The position numbers and the translations under genes are program-made. From Phycisphaerae bacterium (GTDB lineage: Bacteria; Planctomycetota; Phycisphaerae; Tepidisphaerales; Tepidisphaeraceae), in the NCBI GenBank assembly GCA_026004655.1, contig BPJO01000001.1:186001-250000 (forward strand): a DNA stretch of 64,000 nucleotides, given 5' to 3'. A model generated the notes under the pieces. That model was not told the origin of the DNA, did not search any database, and saw only the letters and a list, made by a program, of their open reading frames with translations. How positions within the stretch are numbered: position 1 is the first letter of the stretch; each line of letters begins with the position of its first letter. Shown here piece by piece: positions 39,092-48,519 of the stretch.

Positions 39092-42000
39092 TCACTTGAA
39101 GTCCGCCACCGCGAACTCGCTACGGTCGAGGCCCTGTTTGAACGCGACGGCGGTGACGCGGATGCGGCCTTTGATCGTGATCGGGCCAGCGTAGAGCGGG
39201 CTCTTGTTGTCGGGACGCGAGCCATCGAGGGTGTAGCGGATCTCGGCACCGGGCGTATCGCAGGCGATCGTCACGGTTTGCAGCCCGGCGGGGGTCGATC
39301 CGCCCGCGAGTGTGATGGTGGGCGTGGCACAGACGAGGATGTACTCGGCACTGGTGCGGCGGGAGTCGGTGTGCCCGTCCTTGAACGCCATCGCGCGCAC
39401 GCCGGTCTTGGTAGTGATCTCGATGAGTTGGCCTGGCCGGTAGACCTCGCCGGCGTCACGCGACGGGTCGGTGCCATCTGTGGTGTATCGGACGGTGGCG
39501 CCGGGGGTGGGGCAGTCGATGGTGAGGGCGACGCGCGTCGGGTATTTGCCGCTCGGCGAGGAGAAGGTCGGCCGGGCAACAATGGGCGGGACGCGGTCGG
39601 AGACGTCGACGTCGGCGAACTCCACCTGCGCCAGCTCACCGGCCTTGCCGCTGGAGAGGAACAGCCCGGCGTAGACGCGTGTGTCGAGCGTGGACTGGCT
39701 CTTGTAGTCCCACTCGGCGCGGCCGGGCGTGGAGTCGTAGTAGAAGTCGACCGACACAATCTGCTTCCAGTCCGACTCGGCTTTCGGGGCAGCATCGGTA
39801 TCGGCGCGGTAGGCGGTGAAGACCGTGCCGACCCGCGTGACGCGAAGCCACTTCGGCGGCGGTCCCTTGTCCGCCTTGGCGTGCTGGAACGTGCCGCCGT
39901 GCGTGTTCCACGCGTAGCCGGAGGTGAAGACATCACCCGCCTGCGTGACGAGGAAGAACTCGGTCCAGGCGGCGGGGTCGTCGGTGATGAGCAGCCCGTG
40001 CTGGGCGGCGGCAGGGGCGCTAGGGTCGAGGCGAGCGATGACCTGCACGTCGCCGTCTGCGGGCTTGAACACGAACCGTCGGCCGGCCTTGGAGAAGGCG
40101 GTGTGGCGCTCGAGGTTGTTGCCCGCGCCGCGGAGCACGATCGAGCCTGGCGTCCGACCGCGCGCCTCCGACCCGGCAACGCCGGTATCGCCCAGGTCCA
40201 TCGCGTGCCACCCGTCGCCCAGGGCAGCGCTGGTGGTGTCGGGGGCCTTGCCGAAGTCGATCTGTGACGCCGAGTCGAGCACGGTGAGCTTGTCGATGTC
40301 GGACATCAACCCTTCCGCCCATGCGGTGATCGTCACCGGGTCGACATCGGCGTCCACGAGCTGCGCGCGGACCTCGACGTCGACAAACGCCCTGCCCGCG
40401 GGGATCGTGGCGCCCGCGGGGATTACCAAGGCGGGGTTGTCCGACGCCAAAGTCACGGGTAGGTCGCGCGACAGGTTGGCCTTTACGCGCACGACGCGGA
40501 CCGTCGCGGTCTTGCTCTCGGCGACCGTCCGGCTCATCGCCAGCACCAGTACCCGCGGCGTGTTGCCGTGGGCGCGCATCCACTCGTAGATCGACGGCGT
40601 CTCGGGCGCGGGGGCGGGCAGGTCGTTGCTGTCGGGGTGGAAGCGGTTGTTCTCGACGCGGCGGGGTCGGGCTTGACCTTGCCAGATGTAGCCGTTGGAG
40701 CCGTAGACGCGGTTGTCATAGATGTCCCAGCCGTCGGAGGTCGGGTCCTCGAACACCGCGAGCGGGCCATGACCGACCACGCGTGCGACGTTGCCGCGCA
40801 GGATGCCGTCGAAACTGCGGTCGACCGCGAGCAACGTCGGCCTCCACGGGCTGGAGAGGTATAGCCGGTTATAGGCGTAGATGTGCTCGCTGTTACAGCC
40901 CAACAGTTCGAGCGACCCGGTGTTTCCCTTACCGTCGCCGCGGAAGTCGTTGTGGTAGAGTACGAAACGCGGGCCGTTGGGCCCGTGACGAAGCGTGTGC
41001 GCCGGGTCGCACCAAACCGCGCTGCCACTGAGGTTGAACACGTTTTGCTCGACGATGTTTTCGAGGGGAAACCGCCCGTGGAGCTGTGCGGACGTGCCTC
41101 CGGGGTTGAACGTACACCGGCGTACGACGCAGTTGGACGACCACTGAAAGATCGCGAAGTGACGCATGTCGTTGGCGGTGACGTTCTCGAGCAGGTTGAA
41201 AGTTGACCCGGCCCACCCGCACCAGCCGAGGTAGGCGTTGCCGCCGCTGTTGGTGTCGGCCCATGTGCCGTCGAAGCGGGTGTCCCGGATGGTCATGTGG
41301 GTAGTCTCGGCGAAGCTGTAAGGCCAGTTGTCGGCCTTCCTCACGTACAGGTTCTGCACCCACCCGTTGGCGGCGCGGCCGAAGCCGAAGGGGTTCATCC
41401 GCGACTCCTTCGCGACATTTTCGATGAGCAGGTCCTGAAGCCCGTTGTGCTCAACGAAGTCACACTTGCGGACCTCGGCGCGGTCGTCGGCGTAAAGATC
41501 GTGCGACAGCGGGGGGTCGACGAAGATCGCGTTGCCCTCGACAGCCGTCACCTTCGCGTAATGCATGCGCCCGAAGTGCGAGTTGCCACCATAGAGGACG
41601 TTGAGGTCGGGCTTGTCGTAACGGGCCTTCATCGTACCGACCTCGTCGCTCGACGGTTGGGGGTCGATGCGGACACGGTCGCCGGGCGCATAGACGTCGG
41701 CGGAGTCCAGCACTACGCGCCGACCCCCACGCGGCGTCGAACCGACGACCTTGCGCGACGCCGAGTAGCTGCCCCCGGTGAAATTGATGGCGGTCACGAC
41801 GTCGCGCCGGGCGGGATCGGGGTGAAGCTCGATGCAAGTTCGGTCGGGCCCATCGCCGTCCACGACGATGTTGCCGCGGTTGATGTCGCGCCCCGACCGC
41901 AGACGGTATGTGCCGGCGGGGATATAGATGATCGCCTTGTGCCGCGCCGGGTCGGCCGACACGTGCGCGATTGCTCGTTCGACGGCGCGGTCGAATGCCG

Positions 42001-42334
42001 CGTCGTCGAAACCGTCGTCGTCGCCACGCGCGCCCAAGGCGGTGACGTCGATCACCTCGTACCCGCTGCGCACGGCCGTATCGTTGACGTCGGGGATCGC
42101 GCCTTCGTACCCCGCCGACGACACGTTCGGGTAGACAATGCCGTCAGGCCCGACGACGTCCGCATCGGTCAGGCGCTCGACGTCCCAGGGGTCGATCCGG
42201 TACTGCCCCGGCCAGCGGCTGACCTGCCCAAACGACGTGCCGCCCGTATCGGTACCGGCGAGCAGAAGGCCGCTCAAACTCGCGACGGTGGTGGCAAGAA
42301 CGGCACCGAGACGGAGGGAAACCAATGACATCAT
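39092..42334 (-). CDS. Large exported beta-helix (pectate-lyase-superfamily-like) protein with two Chb/Hex-C-like domains
   Basis: A 1080-residue protein. Residues 1-30 form a signal peptide (LGAVLATTVASLSGLLLAGT). About 90-560 is a beta-helix of the pectate lyase 3/GH55 type: VIDVTALGARGDDDGFDDAA, AIIYIPAGTYRL, and repeated short Asn/Val-rich turns. About 600-680 is a Big/Calx-like linker. About 700-890 is a concanavalin/DUF1349-like jellyroll (AEWDYKSQSTLDTRVYAGLF). The tail holds two repeats ending RYTTDGTDPS and RYTLDGSRPD, the chitobiase/beta-hexosaminidase C-terminal pattern. It probably acts on polysaccharides outside the cell. A LacI-type half-site (42423-42434) lies about 90 bases upstream of its start. 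Confidence 0.78.
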   Translation of the reverse strand: MMSLVSLRLGAVLATTVASLSGLLLAGTDTGGTSFGQVSRWPGQYRIDPWDVERLTDADVVGPDGIVYPNVSSAGYEGAIPDVNDTAVRSGYEVIDVTALGARGDDDGFDDAAFDRAVERAIAHVSADPARHKAIIYIPAGTYRLRSGRDINRGNIVVDGDGPDRTCIELHPDPARRDVVTAINFTGGSYSASRKVVGSTPRGGRRVVLDSADVYAPGDRVRIDPQPSSDEVGTMKARYDKPDLNVLYGGNSHFGRMHYAKVTAVEGNAIFVDPPLSHDLYADDRAEVRKCDFVEHNGLQDLLIENVAKESRMNPFGFGRAANGWVQNLYVRKADNWPYSFAETTHMTIRDTRFDGTWADTNSGGNAYLGWCGWAGSTFNLLENVTANDMRHFAIFQWSSNCVVRRCTFNPGGTSAQLHGRFPLENIVEQNVFNLSGSAVWCDPAHTLRHGPNGPRFVLYHNDFRGDGKGNTGSLELLGCNSEHIYAYNRLYLSSPWRPTLLAVDRSFDGILRGNVARVVGHGPLAVFEDPTSDGWDIYDNRVYGSNGYIWQGQARPRRVENNRFHPDSNDLPAPAPETPSIYEWMRAHGNTPRVLVLAMSRTVAESKTATVRVVRVKANLSRDLPVTLASDNPALVIPAGATIPAGRAFVDVEVRAQLVDADVDPVTITAWAEGLMSDIDKLTVLDSASQIDFGKAPDTTSAALGDGWHAMDLGDTGVAGSEARGRTPGSIVLRGAGNNLERHTAFSKAGRRFVFKPADGDVQVIARLDPSAPAAAQHGLLITDDPAAWTEFFLVTQAGDVFTSGYAWNTHGGTFQHAKADKGPPPKWLRVTRVGTVFTAYRADTDAAPKAESDWKQIVSVDFYYDSTPGRAEWDYKSQSTLDTRVYAGLFLSSGKAGELAQVEFADVDVSDRVPPIVARPTFSSPSGKYPTRVALTIDCPTPGATVRYTTDGTDPSRDAGEVYRPGQLIEITTKTGVRAMAFKDGHTDSRRTSAEYILVCATPTITLAGGSTPAGLQTVTIACDTPGAEIRYTLDGSRPDNKSPLYAGPITIKGRIRVTAVAFKQGLDRSEFAVADFK

Positions 42335-42422
42335 GGGATCGTCCTTTCTTGAGGCCTAGGCGGTTGTCGAAGGCGGTACGGAACGCGGAGTGATACGTCT
42401 AAAACCTCGCATATACGCCTTT

Positions 42423-42434
42423 CATACGTATTAC
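42423..42434 (-). promoter_or_regulatory. Half-site of the LacI-type operator upstream of the beta-helix gene
   Basis: On the minus strand this reads GTAATACGTATG, matching the left arm of the palindrome before the LacI gene (GTAATACGGATG) at 11 of 12 bases. It lies in the leader of the 1080-residue exported protein. A degenerate second arm (CGTATATGCG) follows. Confidence 0.45.
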
Positions 42435-43220
42435 TAGGCTATCCGGAGCCTTCTTGTGTGTCAAGCGATGAACTGCCCGCCGGTCAGTCAGTGCTCTTGT
42501 CGCGCGAGCAAAGGAAGGGGCGGCCAGACGTATCATCTATGCGCCTCTATGCCGTAAATCGCTCTGTTCCGACCAGTGTCAAGCGATATAGACGCGGGAT
42601 GCCATGACCATTTCGGCAATACTACGCCTTGGCGATCGTCCGAGCGGGCAAGGAGGATCGCCAAGGCGTCGATTCAACACGCCGATGCCCCTCCGAATCG
42701 GTCGTCTGTGCCGCGGCCTGGAGGGGCGTCGTTGTGCCGGAAAGCTTGGGCTCGGGTAGCTCCAATCTGTTTCTTGCCCGGGATGTATCCCGATCAGGCC
42801 CGCGCGTCAGCACGGGCATGATGTCGACTCGGGACCATCGAATCGGCCACTTCGGAAATTCGATCGAGTCGTCGTCCAGGCCCCTGGATACTTTACTTTG
42901 GCGGACACTCCCGACAGGGATTCCAAGAATCATGGTGGAAGGTGGCCTATCGGACAACGGACGTATCGCTTGGACGCAGGCGGTTGGTATCGGTCGATCC
43001 CCTGCCCTTTCTGGCGTGTTTGCCGCCGGGGAAGAGTTTGGTCGTTTCGAACAGTTCCCCCCCCCGTGAGACAACGCCTGGGCGTAGGGGTGGTCGTGCG
43101 CGTCGCCGAGGTAGAACCACCACGTGCAGGCGCTGCAGACGCAGACGAGACGCGCCATCGAGCAGATTGTCGCATGGTTCCATGCGACAATTACGGAAGA
43201 CGCTTGTTGGCAATCCCCAT

Positions 43221-43472
43221 CTAATTGCGTACCTCCCGTGCGGGCATTGCTAGTCGCGGATCAGACGCACGTCCCATTCGTTCATCCGAACCCCCACCGT
43301 CGTGCGGGCGGCTTCGCCCGGCCCGACCGTTCCGCGCCAGGTCCGCGACGACCGCCGCGTCCTTGCTGTCATGAACATCGAGAATCGAGGTTAACCAAAT
43401 TAACATTCCGAGCCGAATACGCTTTGTATGGATGGGGATGACCTCCTGCACGCGGTCCCGAGCAGCATCCAT
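43221..43472 (-). pseudogene. Possible IS110/IS1111-like transposase fragment
   Basis: A short frame containing VQEVIPIHTKRIRLG and DVHDSKDAAVVADLARNGRA resembles the DKKDA.VIADL region of IS110-group transposases. No other part of such an enzyme is visible. It could be chance. Confidence 0.25.
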
Positions 43473-43611
43473 GCCACTCCATTATCCATTACCACCGCTT
43501 TTTGAGGCATCTCCATTTTTGTTATTAGTCGCTCTTACAAGCAGTTGCAGAAAAAGGCTCCCGCGGGACCGGCCAAGGTCCAAAAATTTCGTCCAAATTT
43601 TTCTTGCAGGT

Positions 43612-43643
43612 AATACGGATGCACCTTAGAATGCATTCGTATT
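43612..43643 (+). promoter_or_regulatory. Palindromic operator before the LacI-family gene
   Basis: AATACGGATGCA and TGCATTCGTATT form an inverted repeat (11 of 12 matches) around an 8-base spacer, ending 17 bases before the LacI-type start codon. Position and symmetry fit autoregulation by a LacI dimer. Confidence 0.6.
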
Positions 43644-43659
43644 GCTGGAGGAGTTTCAG

Positions 43660-44670
43660 ATGCCTGTGACTGCAACTGATGTGGCCTATGCGTGTGGATT
43701 GTCCCAGCCGACGGTAAGCCTCATTCTCAACAACCAGCGACACGAGCGATTCCGCCCCGAGACTATTGAGGCGGTGTTCCGCACCGCCGAGAGGCTGGGG
43801 TATCGCCCGAACGCGTCAGCGAAGAAGATGCGGTCCGGTCGCTCTGACACGGTTGGTCTGCTCCGTAGCACACGCGGGGGGGTGTCGTGGCTGAGTGCAT
43901 CGGTGATGCAGGGACTGCTTGAAGAGGTCGCTCGCCGGGACATGATGCTCGCCGTCAGCGAACTACCCGACGAGCAACTCGTCAATGAGGGACGCATGCC
44001 CCGCCTGCTCCGCGAGATCAGCGCAGACGGGCTTGTCATCGCCTACACCTACGACTTCCCCAAGAAGATGCTCGACGTAATCGATCGCTACAAAATCCCG
44101 GCCATCTGGGTCAACAACAAGCTAGACGCCGACTGCGTCTACCCCGACGACCGTGACGCCGGCCGACAGGCGACGGAGTACCTGCTGCGGCTGGGGCACA
44201 CCAAGATCGCCTACGTCTCGGCGGTTGACTTCCCGCACTTCAGCCAAGAGGACCGCGAGGCCGGCTACGTCGACGCGATGCGCGCCGCCGGACTGTCGCC
44301 GCGAAGCTTCCGCCAGCGAGGCCCCGTCGACTTAGTCGGCCAGATGCGGCTGCTCGGTGCTGTCCTCGACACGTCCGACCGACCCACCGCCGTCGTCACC
44401 TACAGCGGCGAGTGCAATGGTCTGCTCCTCCAAGCGGCTCTTCGCGGGATAAGCGTGCCCGGCGACCTCTCAATCATCTCCATCGGCAACGGCGTGCCGA
44501 CTGAGGCTTACGTGCAGGTCGACACCGTACAGATCCCGGGCGCGATCATAGGCTCTACCGCCATCGACCTGCTCGTCAAGAAGATCGCCGCACCGGGTTC
44601 GTGCCTCGGCCCTGTCGTCATCAAATGTGAACTCGTCCCCGGCGCAACCTGCGGGCCGGTGGCAATGTGA
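43660..44670 (+). CDS. LacI-family transcriptional regulator
   Basis: A 336-residue protein with an N-terminal helix-turn-helix (VTATDVAYACGLSQPTVSLILNN, RPETIEAVFRTAERLGYRPN) and a periplasmic-binding-protein-like effector domain (TDTVGLL-type start, DGLVIAYTYDFP, LLRLGHTKIAYVS, PGDLSIISIGNG). The ATG at 43660 has GGAGGAG upstream. It likely senses a sugar and controls the neighbouring exported proteins. An operator palindrome precedes it and similar half-sites occur at 42.4 and 51.7 kb. The last third of the gene is duplicated at 45.7 kb. Confidence 0.88.
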   Translation: MPVTATDVAYACGLSQPTVSLILNNQRHERFRPETIEAVFRTAERLGYRPNASAKKMRSGRSDTVGLLRSTRGGVSWLSASVMQGLLEEVARRDMMLAVSELPDEQLVNEGRMPRLLREISADGLVIAYTYDFPKKMLDVIDRYKIPAIWVNNKLDADCVYPDDRDAGRQATEYLLRLGHTKIAYVSAVDFPHFSQEDREAGYVDAMRAAGLSPRSFRQRGPVDLVGQMRLLGAVLDTSDRPTAVVTYSGECNGLLLQAALRGISVPGDLSIISIGNGVPTEAYVQVDTVQIPGAIIGSTAIDLLVKKIAAPGSCLGPVVIKCELVPGATCGPVAM

Positions 44671-44728
44671 TTGTTCCGCAGGAGGTTCGTTCATCTCATT
44701 GGGACCTCGCGTCCTGAAAGGAAAGAAA

Positions 44729-45586
44729 ATGCGTCCGCTCACCTCTTCTTCTACTATCGTCATCGCGATGATAGCGGTAGGCACAAGCCAGTATGCGGCT
44801 GCTGGTCTCATCGCTTATGAGCCGTTTGACTACTCCATCACGGATAACTCGCCAAATGACAACAAGGACGTGGACCTTGCCAACAACTACCCCGGCGCCA
44901 CCTTAAACTCGAGCAACATGAAGTGGCGAAGCGGAAGCTCCAACCACGGCGTCGTCTCGGGAAGCCTGTCGTACACCGATTCCGGCGGGCGCATCCTCGT
45001 CACCGCTGGGAATAAGCTGAGTACGCTCGGCGGCAGCAATGGCAGCACTAGCCAGGGCGAGTTCCTCAATGGCATCAACGGCAACGCGATCAACGTGAAC
45101 TCCGGCGTCATCTGGGTCAGCGCCATCATGCAGCACAGCAGCGGTAGCGGCGAGGCGGTCATCATGCTGCAGAACGGCTCCAGCGTGGATCAGTCACCCT
45201 TCATGGGCGACGCCAGAAACAATCCTGTCGTTTGGACGCTTCAGGGCGCCACTCCGACCAGCACGGCGGATGCGACACAGGTCACGTTCCTGCTGGCCCG
45301 CTACGACTTCGACAACGATACGGCGCACCTCTGGGTTAACCCGTCGCTCGACGCCGAACCGTCACTCGCCTCTGCGCTGGCGGCGACCAACACTTTCACG
45401 TCCGCGAGCGTCCAGCGCTTTCGCTTGAGCTCGGACGGCAACAACTCGGTGTTGTGGGACGAATTGCGCTTCGGCACCACCTTTGCCGATGTGACCCCTC
45501 ATGTCATCCCCGAGCCCGCAATGACGGGCCTGTTGGGTCTGGCGGCGATGGGGCTCAAGCGCCGCCGGCGGACTTGCTGGGCATGA
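44729..45586 (+). CDS. Exported PEP-CTERM protein with a LamG-like domain
   Basis: A 285-residue protein. The signal peptide is about residues 1-26 (STIVIAMIAVGTSQYAAAG). A beta-sandwich core follows (LIAYEPFDY at the start, VLWDELRFGTTFADV at the end) like concanavalin-type lectin domains. The C-terminus is VIPEPAMTGLLGLAAMGLKRRRR, a PEP-CTERM signal: PEP motif, hydrophobic helix, basic tail. PEP-CTERM proteins are sorted by an exosortase, often together with exopolysaccharide. The ATG at 44729 has GAAAGGA upstream. It lies 58 bases after the LacI gene and may share its transcript. Confidence 0.8.
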   Translation: MRPLTSSSTIVIAMIAVGTSQYAAAGLIAYEPFDYSITDNSPNDNKDVDLANNYPGATLNSSNMKWRSGSSNHGVVSGSLSYTDSGGRILVTAGNKLSTLGGSNGSTSQGEFLNGINGNAINVNSGVIWVSAIMQHSSGSGEAVIMLQNGSSVDQSPFMGDARNNPVVWTLQGATPTSTADATQVTFLLARYDFDNDTAHLWVNPSLDAEPSLASALAATNTFTSASVQRFRLSSDGNNSVLWDELRFGTTFADVTPHVIPEPAMTGLLGLAAMGLKRRRRTCWA

Positions 45587-45608
45587 GAAGCGTTATTTCC
45601 TCCGCTGC

Positions 45609-45633
45609 CTCCGCCCGGTGGTAAGCCGGGCGG
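45609..45633 (+). terminator. Hairpin after the PEP-CTERM gene
   Basis: CCGCCCGG pairs with CCGGGCGG across a short loop, followed by GGGCCTTTGC. It has only a weak T-run, so efficiency is uncertain. Confidence 0.4.
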
Positions 45634-45700
45634 GGGCCTTTGCAAGCGCTCGCATGCCGGAGTGGGCTGGTAAGTCGTCCTTCGACTTCGGCAACTTCAA

Positions 45701-45972
45701 GGCATGCCGACTGAGGCTTACGTGCAGGTCGACACCGTACAGATCCCGGGCGCGATCATAGGCTCTACCGCCATCGACCTGCTCGTCAACAAATGCGAAC
45801 TCGTCCCCGGCGCAACCTGCGGGCCGGCGGCAATGTGACTGTTCCGCAGGAGGTTCGTTCATCTCATTGGGACCTCGCGTCCTGAAAGGAAAAAAATGCG
45901 TCCGCTCACCTCTTCTACTACTCTCGTCATCGCGATGACAGCGGTAGGCACTAGCCAGTACGAGGCTGCTGG
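45701..45972 (+). repeat. Partial duplication of the LacI 3' end and PEP-CTERM 5' leader
   Basis: This segment repeats 44491-44805 at high identity: the LacI C-terminus, the intergenic leader with its ribosome binding site, and the first codons of the PEP-CTERM signal peptide. It lacks about 42 bases inside the LacI part, apparently lost between short TCAA repeats. The copy places the PEP-CTERM start and signal in frame with the next gene. Confidence 0.9.
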
Positions 45973-46840
45973 ACCGATACAATGTATCGCTAGGACGAGC
46001 AGGAGCTTCGTGTGCCGTATCGCCCCCCCCGTGAAATGCAGGCACCAGCGAGCGTTCACCCTCGTCGAGCTCCTCGTCGTCATCGGGATCATTAGCATCC
46101 TGATCGCGACCCTCCTGCCCGCGCTCACCAAGGCTCGCGAGTTGTCTAAGCAGGTGAAGTGTGCTGCGAACATGCGACAGCTCGGCGCGGCCATACACAT
46201 GTATTTAGGCGAGAATCGCCAGACCTTCCCGTACTCCTACTACCAGGACGACCGCGAACCTAACCCCGGGTTAATCTCCTGGGACATGGCGATTTACCGC
46301 TACCTCGGTGGGAAGACCGCCGTACCGACCTCGCCAGGTGTGTACGCCTGCCCGTCCGACGACCTTCCTCGAGGCTCGTCCTTGATGCCTCGCTCGTATG
46401 CTCTGACGCATCGCTACTACAACTACTCGTCGTTCTCCGGCGGGTTCAAAGGGTGGGGCGTAGGCGTCTATTATAGGATCCGCGCCGACGGCACACGCTA
46501 TGACGCTGGTAGTGCCAACGTCGGTGACATCGACTCGCGCCCGCGGCGGATCACCTTTTTCAACGACACCTCCAAGACCCTTCTCTTAGTCGAGCGCCCT
46601 GCTGGCGGAAACGTTATCGGAGGTGTTTACTTCACGACCGCGAAGGACCCCTATGAGCAGTGGCGGGACGCGCCCCTCCGGAAGCCCACCCATGCCGGAC
46701 GGCGAAAGTGGAACTACTTGTTCATGGATGGGCACGTCGACGCGTTTGAGCCGCGGGAGACTATCCACCCCCTTGCCGCATCGACCCTCGCCATCCCCAA
46801 TGCCGGCAATCCTCACGGGTTCTGGAGTAAGCCTGAGTAG
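45896..46840 (+). CDS. Prepilin-like N-methylation-motif protein (planctomycete type II pseudopilin-like)
   Basis: The core protein begins near GTG 46031 and reads RAFTLVELLVVIGIISILIATLLPALTKAR, a type IV prepilin N-terminus with the cleavage and methylation motif. The pilin-like helix continues with KCAANMRQLGAAIHMY, and the C-terminal domain ends in RKWNYLFMDGHVDAFEPRE. Such proteins are abundant in Planctomycetes. An in-frame ATG at 45896, brought by the duplication, adds about 45 residues from the PEP-CTERM signal region. Which start is used is unclear; the internal GTG gives the normal form. Confidence 0.8.
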   Translation: MRPLTSSTTLVIAMTAVGTSQYEAAGPIQCIARTSRSFVCRIAPPVKCRHQRAFTLVELLVVIGIISILIATLLPALTKARELSKQVKCAANMRQLGAAIHMYLGENRQTFPYSYYQDDREPNPGLISWDMAIYRYLGGKTAVPTSPGVYACPSDDLPRGSSLMPRSYALTHRYYNYSSFSGGFKGWGVGVYYRIRADGTRYDAGSANVGDIDSRPRRITFFNDTSKTLLLVERPAGGNVIGGVYFTTAKDPYEQWRDAPLRKPTHAGRRKWNYLFMDGHVDAFEPRETIHPLAASTLAIPNAGNPHGFWSKPE

Positions 46841-47299
46841 GGAACCTTATTGCCCCCCTGACCGACCTGTTGCGGCTCCCTCTCCATATGCTCACAGGTG
46901 AGGATTGGGGTCGGGGGGGGTTTTAGGGGCACCTCGGAGACGCCGGTGTGATGCCACTGATCCGCAGGGGCCTAGTCGATCGACCGGGAGTGAATTTGTT
47001 GGAGGTTGAAGGCCGCCTCGTTACGCAGACTGACGGTGCGGCCACAGCAGCTGAACTCGAAGGGATTGAACTTGTCTTCCAGCCTGCTGGCCGCTCGATG
47101 GCTTTATTCCTGGCGGGAGATATAGCCCCCATTGCTTGACGTGCGTTTCGATGCGTAAGCTAGTCTGTTCATCCGCCCCGATACCGGCCTTGGCGAGCGA
47201 GGCCCACGTGTGCGCCGGGCGACTTAGGAAGTCAAGGCGGGAGTGCCCGTTGAGCTTTAGCGTCTTCAGATGCTCGGCAATTCGGAGATCGCATCGCGA
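46841..47299. other. Non-coding or decayed gap
   Basis: No recognisable gene. Short frames on both strands show no conserved domain. It may contain decayed transposon sequence, since an IS630-like remnant begins just to the right. Confidence 0.4.
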
Positions 47300-47940
47300 G
47301 TTCGGACGAGTGCGCCGACCCGCGACTGAGTTTGTCAGTCGCGGGTCGGCGTTTTCGTTGCGCAGCAGCAGGCGGTGTTCGGTGCAGACCACGGAGATCA
47401 TCGTGGTTGTTTTCCAGTGACCGTGCGGGACTTTTTGACCACACGCACGCCCGCGACGCCCGGCCGTGGGTACGGGTCGTGTTGGTCTTGACTCCCGACT
47501 CGTCGAGGAACACCCGCCCCGCTAGCCCGACACCTGTTCAACCGGTCGTGCCAGGCGTAGTGTGCGACTTTGACGTCCGACCGATCCTGCTCAGTGGCGT
47601 GGATCGACTTTTTTAAGCGGCAGATCCAGCTTGATCAGCCACTTCGGAGATCGTCTACAGGCTCACGCTAAACTCCAGTGCGTTCTTGTTCTCCTGTCGC
47701 GTCGCATTGGGATGAGCGGCGACACGATCACGAAGCTTATTCTGCAGTTCTGGAACGAGCTTCGGTTTGCGGCAGGACTTGCCACGCCCGGGATCTAGCG
47801 TCTTCTGCTCACGGAGGATCTTTTGATCCGCCTACGCCGGACCGGCAGATGCCAAAGAGCTCGGCGATCTCCTTGGTGGGTTTCTGTTGCTGCGAGAGTG
47901 GGATGATCCGCTTGCGGACCATCAACGGATACGCCTCCAT
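47300..47940 (-). pseudogene. IS630-family transposase remnant
   Basis: Minus-strand fragments in several frames give MVRKRIIPLSQQQKPTKEIA and ELFGICRSG (helix-turn-helix), PGRGKSCRKPKLVPELQNKL, and the catalytic-domain start VFLDESGVKTNTTRTHGRA followed by the start of the next strand. The first catalytic Asp (LDESG) is visible. The later DDE residues are not found, so it is dead. Confidence 0.6.
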
Positions 47941-48029
47941 ACAACGCCCCCTTGTATGCGCGGGACATACCGCAAACTGGGGCCGGGCGCTAGAGAAAGC
48001 ATCGCTCGGCTCTGGTGCGTACGTCAAGT

Positions 48030-48519
48030 GGATCGGTACCACCAAGGCGATTACGACGGTAAAGCAGCATCTGGCCGCGATCGGAATGTGTTTCGACTGG
48101 CAGGTGACTGGTCACTTGATAGAGCGAACCCGGCATGGAGTGTTCACGGGCAGCTAAAGTAGGGAAAGACGCCCATACTCACAATAGCCGAAGCTCGGCA
48201 ACTCATCGACTCCCTCGACACCAGCACCCTCATCGGTCTTCTCAACTCCTCCTTGATCGGCGTGACGGTATACAGCTTGGCCCGCGTGTCAGCGGTGATC
48301 GGCACGCCGGACGAGGACTACTACAGTATCGGCAAGCGGGGATGGATCCGGCTCAGCGAGAAGGAAGGCAAATACCATGAAGTTTCCGACCATCATAATT
48401 CCGTCGAGCACATGGATGCTTACATTGAAGTCGCTGACCTTCGCGATGCAAAGAAGTCACCCCTGTTCAGAACGGTCAATCGATCCGCTTTAGAAAGTAC
48501 GATCGACCGTACCGACTAG
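48030..48519 (+). pseudogene. Tyrosine recombinase/integrase remnant
   Basis: Joined frames give ITTVKQHLAAIGMCFDWQVT, then VGKTPIL-like sequence, TIAEARQLIDSLDTSTLIG, VTVYSLARVSAVIG, EDYYSIGKRGWIRLSEKEGK, YHEVSDHHNSVEHMDAYIEV and DAKKSPLFRT. This is the N-terminal SAM-like domain and the start of the catalytic domain, including the ARV box with the first catalytic Arg. At least two frameshifts are present. The IS1380-like element sits at its 3' end, and the Tyr nucleophile region is missing. Confidence 0.65.

Larger units (their letters stand above)
42335..43611. other. Non-coding, hairpin-rich gap
   Basis: There is no convincing gene here. Notable are a perfect 12-base inverted repeat (GCCTTGGCGATC at 42626-42637 with GATCGCCAAGGC at 42656-42667) and a perfect 11-base palindrome around 43167-43190 (TTGTCGCATGG, TT, CCATGCGACAA). 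The phrase GTCAAGCGAT also occurs twice (near 42459 and 42578). The longer ORFs on both strands have no recognisable protein character. A possible transposase remnant is listed separately. Confidence 0.5.

Noticed and set aside
39089-40267. 392-residue plus-strand ORF opposite the exported beta-helix gene
   Set aside because: Antisense shadow of a GC-rich gene; low-complexity Gly/Val/Arg composition and no domain.
42622-43158. Overlapping ORFs on both strands in the gap before the LacI gene
   Set aside because: Two-strand ORFs in GC-rich sequence with no recognisable domain on either strand.
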